Notes under the pieces: model-generated
What the model saw: the letters and a program-made list of their open reading frames with translations, nothing else
Told to the model about the DNA's origin: nothing
Databases searched by the model: none
Shown here: positions 1 to 7,598 of the stretch, in pieces
Layout: the number at the start of each line of letters is the position of its first letter
Position numbering within the stretch: position 1 is the stretch's first letter
Made by a program: the position numbers and the translations under genes
Source: JBIOJM01 sp044450785
GTDB taxonomy: Bacteria > Planctomycetota > Planctomycetia > Isosphaerales > Isosphaeraceae
DNA length: 30,730 nucleotides
Reading direction: 5' to 3'
Assembly: GCA_044450785.1 (NCBI GenBank)
Contig: JBIOJM010000086.1
Span: 1-30,730, forward strand

Positions 1-357
1 GCACCAGAGTATATAGGGCCACTGACTCGCGACGCCGTAAGGTAAAGTACGATAAACAACAACAACAGCGGGAGCCCAGTACGTCGAAAAATAGTTCACG
101 GGCCGTGAGGGCGCCGCCGAAGGCGGCTCGATCCGTTAACCCGAAGCGTAAGCGAGGCGACCGCTGGCAGAATCCTCGCTTACGCTTCGGGTTAGTAAAA
201 ATCGACATCCCGCGTCGCTGTGCGCAACTCGTTGGTAAACCGCTCTAAGGTCGCTCGAATCGCCTTAATCTCGCCGCCAAGGCCCCTTTCTTCATCACAC
301 GCCCCCCGCTCTGAGCTCGTTAGATCAGGTGGGTCCGGCGTCAAGTGAGAACACGCG
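1..357. other. Non-coding region with stacked palindromes
   Basis: I see no credible gene here. Three inverted repeats lie in a row. The first is a small hairpin, TCACGG/CCGTGA (96-101 and 103-108). The second is GCCGCC/GGCGGC (113-118 and 122-127). The third is a long palindrome at 137-194, listed separately. The arrangement looks like one composite repeat unit in front of the next gene. I see no clear promoter for the gene at 358. Confidence 0.6.
137..194. repeat. Long palindromic (REP-like) repeat, NPKRKRG-type
   Basis: The 21-base arms at 137-157 and 174-194 are perfect reverse complements, separated by a 16-base loop. The arm core is ACCCGAAGCGTAAGCGAGG. It closely resembles the arm of the palindrome at 19929-20008 (AACCCGACGCGCCAGCGAGG), so the two appear to be variants of one family. 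From memory, such palindromes are abundant between planctomycete genes. There is no T-run after the hairpin, so a simple intrinsic terminator is not indicated. Confidence 0.85.
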
Positions 358-1098
358 ATGCGTCTTGCTTACCCGCGGTTCACGATCCGCACCCTGATGA
401 TCGTGGTGGCGATCAGCGCCGGAATCCTCGCCCTGTATCAAACGTTCGGCGGCCCTGGTCTTCTGATGGCGTGTTTTGGGCTGTCGTACATCGGACTCAT
501 CGGCGTCCTTTGGAGCATGTTTCGCGGCTTCCGCCGCCTCTCCGCACTCTGCTTTGGAATCGCCGCTGCCCTGGCGAATGTCGGGTGTTTCCTGGTCTGC
601 GTTTACCGCCAGGGCATCGATCGTGTTCTCCTCATGTCGCTGGTTTGGTTGGTTCCGATCCCCATAATGCTTGGCGCCGGAGTGGCGTGGGCCGTGAATG
701 CGACCCACCGAAACGCCGTCCCGAGGCGCTCCGCGCTCGTGGCTTGGCCCTTGGTTCTCGGACTGGGGCTCGCGCCGCTGCCGATCATGTTGACCCGGTG
801 GCCGCTTCGCCTCGCGTTCGAGCTTTCCCGGCCTGCCTTGGAACGCCTGGCCGACCGAGTCGCCGCCGGGCAGCGTCTGGCCGCTCCGGAGTGGGCCGGG
901 ATCTTCTACGTGGTCGGTTCGGCCGTCGATCCGGCGAGTGGCAACGTCGGGCTGATCATTGATTCAGCCCCAACTGGCCGCTCCGGTTTTGTGCGTGTTG
1001 GCCGCGGCATCTTTCCTGACCGGATCCGTGGTCCATTCTATAACCTGAACGTTTATGAACGCCTGGGCGGGCGGTGGTCGTACCAGACCGAAGACTGA
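358..1098 (+). CDS. Hypothetical multi-pass membrane protein (RFTIRTLMIVVA type)
   Basis: This is a 246-residue protein of unknown function. The N-terminus (RFTIRTLMIVVAISAGILAL, residues 7-26) is the basic-then-hydrophobic start seen in many small planctomycete membrane proteins. Further hydrophobic segments lie at about residues 33-53, 61-80, 93-116 and 128-148, so the first 150 residues are membrane-embedded. The last 90 or so residues (from about LERLADRVAAGQ) look soluble and contain a beta-rich stretch. The ATG at 358 is chosen because it places the membrane-type N-terminus at the start; the upstream Shine-Dalgarno is weak. Codon use is normal for the window. It precedes surE by 83 bases and shows no functional link to it. 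Confidence 0.75.
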   Translation: MRLAYPRFTIRTLMIVVAISAGILALYQTFGGPGLLMACFGLSYIGLIGVLWSMFRGFRRLSALCFGIAAALANVGCFLVCVYRQGIDRVLLMSLVWLVPIPIMLGAGVAWAVNATHRNAVPRRSALVAWPLVLGLGLAPLPIMLTRWPLRLAFELSRPALERLADRVAAGQRLAAPEWAGIFYVVGSAVDPASGNVGLIIDSAPTGRSGFVRVGRGIFPDRIRGPFYNLNVYERLGGRWSYQTED

Positions 1099-1129
1099 GC
1101 CGGTGCCTCGGCGCCCCATTTCTCTCGCG

Positions 1130-1159
1130 ATGACGGAAGCTGGATCGATCGTTTATCAT
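1130..1159 (+). promoter_or_regulatory. Weak sigma70-like promoter candidate for surE
   Basis: ATGACG (1130-1135, 4/6 to TTGACA) and TATCAT (1154-1159, 5/6 to TATAAT) are 18 bases apart. They lie 22 bases before the surE ATG, in the short gap after the membrane-protein gene. Planctomycete promoter consensus is poorly defined, so this is tentative. Confidence 0.25.
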
Positions 1160-1181
1160 CGAGAGTTCGATTTGGGGTGTT

Positions 1182-1952
1182 ATGGATAAACCGGGCGCAG
1201 CCCTGGCGTCGGATGGAGCGATCTTGAGTCACACCGGCTCGACCCTGCTTTTGACCAATGACGACGGCTGGGACGCTCCCGGTCTCGAAGCCCTGCGGCA
1301 GGCGGCCGCGGACCTTGGTCAGTGCCGGGTGATTGCACCGAGCGGTCCGCTCTCCGGATGCGGGCACCGCGTGACGACTCACGGACCGATCACGGTCACC
1401 CGGCCCGCGGCAGACAGGCTCGCCGTGGCCGGCACGCCGGCCGACTGTGTCCGGCTCGCGCTGCATCATCTCGCGCCGGAGCTGAGCTGGGTCCTCGCCG
1501 GGATCAACTCCGGCGGCAACCTCGGCACGGACGTCCATCATTCCGGGACCGTCGCGGCTGTTCGGGAGGGCGTGCTCCACGGCGTGCCGGGAATCGCCTT
1601 GTCGCAATACATCGCCCGAGGCGCGGCCGTCGACTGGTCTCGATCAGCGCGGTGGGCGCGGGACGTCCTCCGCCGCCTGATGGCGCAGCCCCGCGAGGCG
1701 GGGACGTTCTGGAACGTCAATTTTCCTCACCTCGCTCCGGGGGATCGCGAGCCGGACCTCGTGTTCTGCCCGCTCGACCCCTCACCTCTGCCCCTCTCTT
1801 ATCGGGTGGAGGCCGGCCAGGCCGTGTACGCCGGCGACTACCAGGCGCGCGCCCGGCAGCCGGGAAGCGACGTCGACGTCTGTTTCGGAGGGCGAATCGC
1901 CGTGACCCTGATCCGTGTCCCGCCCCCTGACGTTGCACTGCCGGAGCCTTGA
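1182..1952 (+). CDS. surE: 5'/3'-nucleotidase SurE
   Basis: SurE is a metal-dependent survival-protein phosphatase acting on nucleoside 5'/3'-monophosphates in the cytoplasm. The 256-residue length fits the family. Near the N-terminus LLLTNDDGWDAPG (residues 22-34) supplies the metal-binding aspartates D27 and D28. IAPSGPLSGCGHRVT (51-65) supplies the serine ligand. GTPADCVRLAL (84-94) and AGINSGGNLGTDVHHSGTV (106-124) carry the conserved asparagine N109 and the substrate loop. The ATG at 1182 leaves about 20 extra residues before the first strand; a later start is possible, but none with a better ribosome site is seen. In proteobacteria surE sits with pcm and rpoS; here its neighbours are a membrane protein and an FKBP gene, so there is no operon information. 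Confidence 0.95.
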   Translation: MDKPGAALASDGAILSHTGSTLLLTNDDGWDAPGLEALRQAAADLGQCRVIAPSGPLSGCGHRVTTHGPITVTRPAADRLAVAGTPADCVRLALHHLAPELSWVLAGINSGGNLGTDVHHSGTVAAVREGVLHGVPGIALSQYIARGAAVDWSRSARWARDVLRRLMAQPREAGTFWNVNFPHLAPGDREPDLVFCPLDPSPLPLSYRVEAGQAVYAGDYQARARQPGSDVDVCFGGRIAVTLIRVPPPDVALPEP

Positions 1953-2176
1953 GCGGCCGGAGCGCGCGCCCGTGAATCAAACTGAACGAGCGACGGGCCA
2001 GAAGGTCTGGCCGATCCGGGCGTGGACATGCCATAATGACCAGAGGCCTGAGCCCGATCTACCACGGAGAGCCCGCGCCGCATGCCGCCCGAAGGGGATG
2101 CACGCCAGCACCCCGCGGTCGAGATCAGCGTTCGCCGACACATCGTTGCGTCCGCAGTCTGGGAGGAGAGAGTTCC

Positions 2177-2776
2177 ATGAGGTTGTGGCGCGTGGGAATT
2201 GTTGGGGGAATCGTCGGACTGGCACTCTGCGGCTGCGAAGGGCCGAATGGGATCGTTCCAGTTGCACCACCGGGCGCGATTATTCCACGAGTGTCTCCGG
2301 ATCCCGACCCGGCCCAAGCTCAAGGCGAGATGCCGGCACCATCGCGGAATACCGAATCTTTGCCGGCCGCGTCCGTGGAATCCATCCCGGCCGCGCCCAC
2401 GGCCAAGGGCGAGACCAGGACGACCAAGGGCGGTGTCAAGTACGAGACTCTCAAGGAAGGGAAAGGGCCTGAGCTCAAGGCCGGTCAGGCGGCCACGCTT
2501 CACTAAGTGGGGAGCCTTGAAGCGGGTAAGGTGTTCGACACCACGCGTCAGAGCAATGAGCCGAGGAAGTTTCGCATCGGCGTCGACCCGTTGATCAAAG
2601 GTTGGGTGGAGGCCATACCGGGCATGAAGGTCGGCGAGATCCGCAAGATGATCATCCCTCCGTCACAGGGATACGGCGAGGAGGGGAAACCTCCCGTCAT
2701 CCCCCCCAACGCAACCCTCATCTTCGAGGTCGAGCTGGTCGGCATTGTCCCTGATAGTAAGCCGGTGCAACAATGA
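2177..2776 (+). pseudogene. FKBP-type peptidyl-prolyl isomerase lipoprotein, interrupted by in-frame TAA
   Basis: FKBP isomerases catalyse cis-trans isomerisation of proline bonds; this one would work at the cell envelope. The ATG at 2177 follows a strong ribosome site (GGGAGGAG, 2161-2168). The product begins with a lipoprotein-type signal, MRLWRVGIVGGIVGLALCGC, with C20 as probable lipid site, then a Pro/Ala-rich linker. The FKBP domain begins at about residue 82, and codon 110 (2504-2506) is TAA exactly where FKBPs have the active-site Tyr of the HYxG motif (here LH-stop-VGSLEAGKVFD). The same frame then continues without further defects to 2776. F120, D121, F132, I140, W143, Y166 and the final LIFEVELVGI strand match the remaining FKBP pocket residues. 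Read through, the product would be 199 residues. The fragment 2507-2776 could be called as a separate GTG-started ORF, but there is no ribosome site for it. It may be a recent nonsense mutation, a sequencing error or a recoded stop; the sequence cannot say which. Confidence 0.85.
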
Positions 2777-2836
2777 AGAAGTGTTTCGTCTCCATCCGAA
2801 CGGGCACCGGCCGGCCCCGAGCGAGCGAGGAACCGC

Positions 2837-3694
2837 ATGGCAAAAGTGTTGAGTAGCCCCACTCTCTCCGGTATGAAGTATCGCGTGGTCAACCAGCTCG
2901 GCACCGGTGCGGGCAGCACGATTCTCTTGATCAGCGATAAGACATCCGGCGGCAAGCGCTACGCGCTCAAGGTGGTTCGCAAGCAAGACCCTGAAGACGA
3001 AGTCTATGTCCAGCAGGCCTTGACCGAATTTGAGGCGGCGAAGAAGCTCAATCATCCGGCCATCGCCAAGGTGTTCGACTGCCGGCTCAAGAAGGCGTGG
3101 TTCAAGGTCAAGGGGGTCGAGCTCTTGATCGAATACGTCGAGGGCAAGACCCTCGACGAAATCGAGGCGCCGGAGCTGGGGCAGCTCGTGCTGATGTTTT
3201 GCCAGGTCTCGTCGGCGCTGACCCACATGCACCGCCGCGGGGTCTTTCATGGCGACCTCAAGCCGTCCAACATCATGCTGAACAAGGCGGGCCAGGTGAA
3301 GCTCATCGACTTCGGCACGGCCTGGGTCCGCGGCCAGGATAAGAACCGGGTCCAGGGAACTCCCCAGTACATCGCGCCGGAACAGGCCGTCGAAAAAGTG
3401 GTCGACGAAAAGACCGACATTTACAACTTCGGCGCCACGATGTACCGAATGTTCACCGGGCGGTACGCCCAGCAGACCATCCTCAAGCCCGGGGAAGATC
3501 GGAAGCTGGTTCCTCCTGTCAAAATCAACCCCCGCATTCCCGGCCCGCTCAACGAGCTGATCATCGCCAGCCTGAGCCTCGACCCCTCGAAGCGACCCGA
3601 GGGGATGTTCGAGATCCGCGACCAGTTGAGCGCGATCGCCAAGCAAATGGGCCTGGCCGAGGTCGATCTCAAGGGAGCTGATGAAGAGGATTGA
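2837..3694 (+). CDS. Serine/threonine protein kinase (kinase domain only)
   Basis: This is a 285-residue Hanks-type (PknB-like) kinase that phosphorylates Ser/Thr. The visible motifs are the glycine-rich loop LGTGAGS (21-27), ATP lysine K45 in YALKVV, the catalytic loop HGDLKPSN (138-145) with catalytic D140, IDFG (157-160) and the IAPE segment (179-182). The usual HRD arginine is replaced by Gly (HGD), which suggests activity that does not depend on activation-loop phosphorylation. There is no transmembrane helix and no sensor or C-terminal domain, so this is a short soluble kinase, unlike the large membrane PknB proteins common in planctomycetes. It starts 60 bases after the interrupted FKBP gene on the same strand, which may be a shared transcript. 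No substrate can be inferred. Confidence 0.9.
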   Translation: MAKVLSSPTLSGMKYRVVNQLGTGAGSTILLISDKTSGGKRYALKVVRKQDPEDEVYVQQALTEFEAAKKLNHPAIAKVFDCRLKKAWFKVKGVELLIEYVEGKTLDEIEAPELGQLVLMFCQVSSALTHMHRRGVFHGDLKPSNIMLNKAGQVKLIDFGTAWVRGQDKNRVQGTPQYIAPEQAVEKVVDEKTDIYNFGATMYRMFTGRYAQQTILKPGEDRKLVPPVKINPRIPGPLNELIIASLSLDPSKRPEGMFEIRDQLSAIAKQMGLAEVDLKGADEED

Positions 3695-3739
3695 GGTCCT
3701 TGGTCCCAGCCGGAGAGGGTTCGCTCATGCCAGATCGCA

Positions 3740-5230
3740 TCAGGGCATGGGGAGGTCCTGGAATTCGAAGGGGATTTTCGTCCGGGCGCGAATGATGTTC
3801 GAGACGCGAATTTCCTTCATCTCGCCCATCTGCGGCATCTGGTGCACACGCAACTTCAGTCGTCCTGAATCGCGATCGAACATTAATTGGAAGAACATGT
3901 TCTGGCCTCCTGTGTTGATGAGCTGGATCGGCGACTGGGGATTTTCACCTCCGGTGCCTCCCATCGCGATCGCCATGTTGCGTGCTCCAGGCCCCATGCC
4001 ATTGCCCGGTTGCTCAGGGAAAAGCTGGTCGATCTCTTCGATCGTCAGCTCGATGACGTTCTGCCTCGGCGCCTGATCGAGGTCAATCGCGTTGACGATT
4101 ACGTGCAACGCGTCGTTTTGGAATGTCTTGCCCGCGGCGCCTTCCAGGGGAATGACAAGTGGATCAGGCTGCCGCGCGGAGACCGACACCTCGACCGTGC
4201 CGCGCAGCTTCTTGATGAGCCCGCCCGGTGTCTCCGGTCGATGAAGCTGGACGGTTGAATTCACTGCGAACATTCCCGGAGCGGCGAAGCCCATGTTGCC
4301 AAAGGGCATCTCCACGCCTTTGGACGTGGGCAGGAGCGAGTTACCCCGGTCGTCGACCGCTTCGAGAAGCTCGACAGCCCCAGCCTGGCTCATCGTCATT
4401 CGCGGCTCGGGGAGGATCTGCAAATTGGCAGTGAACTGAATGGTTCTGGCCGGGTCATTTCCGGCCTTCTCCGCATCAGGCCTCGAACTCGACCCTTTGG
4501 CGCCAGCGCGCGATTTCTCAACGGGTGAGCGCGCGGCCTTCATTGCCACCTTCGTCGACGCTCCGTTCGCCCCGCGGAACTGCGCATACATCCGGCTGGA
4601 TGCAGTGAAAGAGACGTGGCTTTGAAAGGAGAGCATCGTCAAGCTGACCTGGAAGGCGCCATGGTCGGATCTCGGCTGGCTCGCGAGATCCGGCTGCGGT
4701 ACCAAGACCAGGTCCGGCCGCCGCCCAGTCTGACCGGGCATCATTCCTTGTTGATATCCTTGTTGAACCTGGTAGCCGAGGTGAGCTGCCTCGAAAACCC
4801 GGTCGATGGCCTTCCAGAAGGGAACCGGATTGGAGTCTTGGAGGGAGATGCGCTCCTTCGTCATTCCGAGATTCATCGGCCCGCGGGAAGCCAGACTGAT
4901 GTTGAAGCCGGCCTGCTTGCTCAGCGATTTGAAGATGTCGTCGAGGGTTGCATCCTTGAAGTCGAGCCGGACCGGCGTTCCCTGGACCAGAAGGTTTCCT
5001 TCGATCTTGTTGATCATGGACCTAGCACGCAAACGAACCTCGGCATCCTTGGATTTGAGTGCGGACCGCAGCGCGGGCAGGGCCTTGCCGCCCAGGCTCT
5101 CCAGGGATTTCGCGGCTTCACGCTCGGCGTAGCTGGCCGAGCCCATCTTCTCCACCAGGGCGGTGGGATCGAGCTGCGAATCTGCCGTCTGTCCCAACAG
5201 AACGAGAACGAGCAATTGCGCGCCTGGCAT
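3740..5230 (-). CDS. Exported HEAT-repeat protein with STN-like domain
   Basis: This is a 496-residue protein, probably exported (N-terminal hydrophobic stretch QLLVLVLLGQTADS, residues 5-18). Residues 24-77 resemble a HEAT/PBS-type repeat (AEREAAKSLESLGGKALPAL, then a second helix pair). Residues 86-150 (VRLDFKDATLDDIFKSLSKQ) resemble the short N-terminal (STN) domain of secretins and TonB receptors, which suggests protein-protein contact in the periplasm. The C-terminal half is rich in Gly, Met and Pro and contains two or more beta-rich modules of unknown type. The ATG at 5228-5230 is preceded by GAGG at suitable spacing. It converges with the kinase gene (45 bases between the ends). I do not recognise a precise family; it could be a scaffold or an outer-envelope assembly protein. 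Confidence 0.75.
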   Translation of the reverse strand: MPGAQLLVLVLLGQTADSQLDPTALVEKMGSASYAEREAAKSLESLGGKALPALRSALKSKDAEVRLRARSMINKIEGNLLVQGTPVRLDFKDATLDDIFKSLSKQAGFNISLASRGPMNLGMTKERISLQDSNPVPFWKAIDRVFEAAHLGYQVQQGYQQGMMPGQTGRRPDLVLVPQPDLASQPRSDHGAFQVSLTMLSFQSHVSFTASSRMYAQFRGANGASTKVAMKAARSPVEKSRAGAKGSSSRPDAEKAGNDPARTIQFTANLQILPEPRMTMSQAGAVELLEAVDDRGNSLLPTSKGVEMPFGNMGFAAPGMFAVNSTVQLHRPETPGGLIKKLRGTVEVSVSARQPDPLVIPLEGAAGKTFQNDALHVIVNAIDLDQAPRQNVIELTIEEIDQLFPEQPGNGMGPGARNMAIAMGGTGGENPQSPIQLINTGGQNMFFQLMFDRDSGRLKLRVHQMPQMGEMKEIRVSNIIRARTKIPFEFQDLPMP

Positions 5231-5577
5231 GGTAGCCTCGGTCCTTTGTCCTTAGTCCTTTGTCCTTGGTCAGCGACACTAAATCATCGCAGAATGGTCC
5301 CGCATTGACCAGCACCTGGCCAAGAGGCGGAGGTCGATCCCCCAGGGGCGGACGAAGAGGATTGAGGTGCAACCGTGAGCCGGAGCGATGAGCACGAAAG
5401 AGTATTGGCCGCCCTGAAGTGCCCGGTTCATTGATTCGTTGACTTGCACGGTTCGCAAAGCCAACCTTGCGGGAATAGGTTGCGGCGTCTACGATGAAAT
5501 GTTCGCCATCGAGGCGCGCGGACGTCCTCCGTCGACGACGCCGACAGACATGTAACTCCCGGTCGGGCAAGGAGCCC
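5231..5577. other. Divergent intergenic region between HEAT gene and XPB cassette
   Basis: These 347 bases separate two divergently transcribed genes. Apart from the heptad repeats near 5242-5273 I see no gene and no convincing sigma70-type promoter pair. A TTGACT lies near 5439 but has no matching -10. The cassette gene has a clear ribosome site, AAGGAG at 5569-5574. Confidence 0.5.
5242..5273. repeat. Tandem heptad repeat TCCTTNG (4 copies plus TCAG)
   Basis: Four consecutive 7-base units read TCCTTTG, TCCTTAG, TCCTTTG and TCCTTGG, followed by TCAG. The same pattern occurs at 9930-9954 (three TCCTTGG units, then TCAG). Both sit directly beside a gene end or start: here it is 12 bases upstream of the minus-strand HEAT gene's ATG, there it follows the stop of the helicase-associated gene. 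Confidence 0.8.
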
Positions 5578-7296
5578 ATGCAGTACAATCCCGCCAATCC
5601 GCTGATCGTGCAGGGGGATCGCACGATCCTCCTGGAGGTCGACAACCCGCTGCACGCCGAGGCCCGCGATGCGATCGCGCCGTTCGCCGAGCTGGAGAAG
5701 AGCCCGGAGCATATCCACACCTACCGTTTGACTCCGCTGTCACTCTGGAATGCGGCGGCCGCGGGGATGTCCGCCGACGCGATGATTGCGGCGCTCGAGA
5801 GCTATTCGAAGTTCCCCGTCCCCACCAACGTGCCGCCCGACCTTCGCGAGCTGGTGAGCCGGTATGGCCGTGTCAGGCTGGAGCGGATCGACGGGCAGCT
5901 TCGATTGATCACCCAGGACCGGCCCCTTCTCGAGGAGCTGGCGCGACAGCGCGGAGTGCGCGACTACCTGGGACAACGGCTCGACGAAACCAGCTTTGCC
6001 ATCGACGACGCCCACCGGGGTGTCCTGAAGCAGGCGCTGATCGCGGTCGGATACCCGGCCGAGGACCTGGCGGGGTACACCCACGGCGCGGCATTGCCGC
6101 TTGCCCTCTGCGCGGAGTCGCGGACCGGGCTGCCGTTCGTGGTCCGGGATTACCAGAAAGGGGCCGTCGACGCGTTCTACGCCGGGGGCGACGTTCGGGG
6201 CGGTTCGGGCGTGATCGTCTTGCCGTGCGGAGCCGGCAAGACCATCGTCGGCCTGGCCGCGATGGCCGCGCTCCGCACCGAGACCTTGATCTTGACCACA
6301 AGCACGACGGCCGTCGAGCAGTGGAGGCGAGAGATCCTCGACAAGACCGACCTCGACCCGGCGCTGATCGGCACCTACACGGGTGATTCCAAAACGATGG
6401 CGCCGGTCACGCTGGCCACATACCAGATCGTGACCTATCGGCCCAAGAAAGACGGCGATTTCCCTCATTTTCATCTTTTCGACGAGCGTGATTGGGGACT
6501 GATCATCTACGACGAGGTCCACTTGCTCCCCGCGCCGGTGTTCCGGATCACGGCGGATATCCAGGCACGCCGCCGGCTGGGTCTGACGGCGACCCTGGTC
6601 CGCGAGGACCATCGCGAGGAGGATGTGTTCAGCCTGATCGGGCCCAAGAAGTACGACGTCCCCTGGCGCGTGCTCGAGTCGAAGGGTTGGATCGCGGAAG
6701 CCCAGTGCCACGAGGTACGCCTCGGGCTGCCGGCGCCGTTGCGAATGGAATACGCCCTGGCCGAGTGGCGCGAGAAATTCCGCCTGGCCAGCGAAAACCC
6801 GGTCAAGGAGGAGCTGGTCGCCATTCTGCTCGACCGCTTCGGAGGGCCGCAGGACCGCGTGCTGGTCATCGGCCAATACCTCAAGCAGTTGCGCCGGATT
6901 GCCGAGCGGTTCGACGTGCCCTTGATCACCGGCCAGACCCCCAACGCCGAACGCCAGGAGCTGTATGACAAGTTCCGCGACGGTGTGCTCCGCCGGCTGG
7001 TCCTCTCCAAGGTCGGCAACTTCGCCATCGACCTGCCGGACGCCAACGTCATGATCCAGGTTTCGGGCACCTTCGGCAGCCGGCAGGAGGAGGCCCAGCG
7101 CCTGGGGCGGATCCTCCGGCCCAAGGACGGTGAGCTTCCCGCTCGCTTCTACACGCTGGTGAGCCGCGACACGCGGGAAATGGATTTCGCCCACCATCGT
7201 CAGCTCTTCTTGACCGAACAGGGATACAGTTATGAGATCCTGGACGAATCCGATCTTGCCGTGCGCGGTCCGTCACGAACGGCGGCGACCGGCTGA
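5578..7296 (+). CDS. Bacterial XPB-type DNA repair helicase (SF2)
   Basis: This is a 572-residue ATP-dependent 3'-5' DNA helicase/translocase of the XPB/ERCC3 family. The first 130 residues form a Helicase_C_3-like N-terminal domain (PLIVQGDRTILLEVDNPLH at 8-26; YRLTPLSLWNAAAAGM at 49-64). RecA-like domain 1 has Walker A PCGAGKT (216-222, K221), the DEVH box (312-315), LTATL (336-340) and directly after it the RED motif (342-344), which is diagnostic of XPB. RecA-like domain 2 has the motif VI-type QRLGRILRPK near residue 510. The start at 5578 is supported by AAGGAG at 5569-5574; a longer in-frame start at 5494 would add non-conserved residues. It is the first gene of a three-gene cassette with the small gene at 7360 and the helicase-associated gene at 7599. 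Bacterial XPB is thought to act in DNA repair; the partner set suggests a multisubunit machine. Confidence 0.93.
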   Translation: MQYNPANPLIVQGDRTILLEVDNPLHAEARDAIAPFAELEKSPEHIHTYRLTPLSLWNAAAAGMSADAMIAALESYSKFPVPTNVPPDLRELVSRYGRVRLERIDGQLRLITQDRPLLEELARQRGVRDYLGQRLDETSFAIDDAHRGVLKQALIAVGYPAEDLAGYTHGAALPLALCAESRTGLPFVVRDYQKGAVDAFYAGGDVRGGSGVIVLPCGAGKTIVGLAAMAALRTETLILTTSTTAVEQWRREILDKTDLDPALIGTYTGDSKTMAPVTLATYQIVTYRPKKDGDFPHFHLFDERDWGLIIYDEVHLLPAPVFRITADIQARRRLGLTATLVREDHREEDVFSLIGPKKYDVPWRVLESKGWIAEAQCHEVRLGLPAPLRMEYALAEWREKFRLASENPVKEELVAILLDRFGGPQDRVLVIGQYLKQLRRIAERFDVPLITGQTPNAERQELYDKFRDGVLRRLVLSKVGNFAIDLPDANVMIQVSGTFGSRQEEAQRLGRILRPKDGELPARFYTLVSRDTREMDFAHHRQLFLTEQGYSYEILDESDLAVRGPSRTAATG

Positions 7297-7359
7297 TCGG
7301 ACCAGCTCTTCTCGCCGCGCGGCGGTGAATCCCCAACCTCAGTTCATGGTACCGGCAAC

Positions 7360-7584
7360 ATGACATCCACGACTGCCCGGATCCCCGTCAAGCTGCACAA
7401 GAACGTGACCTTGGTCCGCACCACCGAGCCGGTGCTGACCGAGGAATTGCTGGCCCGGAAGACACTGGCGCGGTGGGTGGTGGGGCGGCTGTCCGACACC
7501 GTGCTCTTGATCGAGCCGGATGAGGCTGACGCCGTGATCGAAGAGCTTCGCCGGTTGGGCCACACGCCGCGCGTCGTGCGCTAG
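7360..7584 (+). CDS. Small XPB-cassette protein, 74 aa, resembles C-terminus of next gene
   Basis: This is a 74-residue protein of unknown function between the XPB helicase (63-base gap) and the 773-residue helicase-associated protein (14-base gap), all on the same strand. Residues 15-72 align with the last 59 residues of that neighbour. The clearest part is RLSDTVLLIEPDEADAVIEE (43-62) followed by LRRLGH, against RLGPTSVTIPDDQVIPLQNA (743-762 of the large protein) followed by LKELGI. The shared pattern is two strands around an I-x-x-D step, then a helix ending in LG. It therefore looks like a free-standing copy of a small alpha/beta subdomain. No signal peptide, cysteine cluster or membrane segment is visible. 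The start at 7360 follows a poor ribosome site, so translation may be coupled to the helicase. Inference: a small accessory subunit or regulator of the helicase complex. Confidence 0.8.
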   Translation: MTSTTARIPVKLHKNVTLVRTTEPVLTEELLARKTLARWVVGRLSDTVLLIEPDEADAVIEELRRLGHTPRVVR

Positions 7585-7598
7585 AGGGACAGACGGAG

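Noticed and set aside
1996..2012. Hairpin GGCCAG/CTGGCC after surE as intrinsic terminator
   Set aside because: The stem is only 6 pairs and no T-run follows.
2507..2776. Separate GTG-started gene for the second half of the FKBP
   Set aside because: It is directly in frame after the TAA with no ribosome site; a nonsense mutation in one gene explains it better.
5242..5273. CRISPR-like array
   Set aside because: The units are 7 bases and directly abutting, with no spacers; no cas genes are present.
5439..5475. Promoter TTGACT upstream of the XPB cassette
   Set aside because: No -10-like sequence lies at 15-19 bases downstream.
5740..7197. Long minus-strand open frame of 485 codons
   Set aside because: It lies fully opposite the XPB gene, which has clear helicase motifs; high GC produces such shadow frames.
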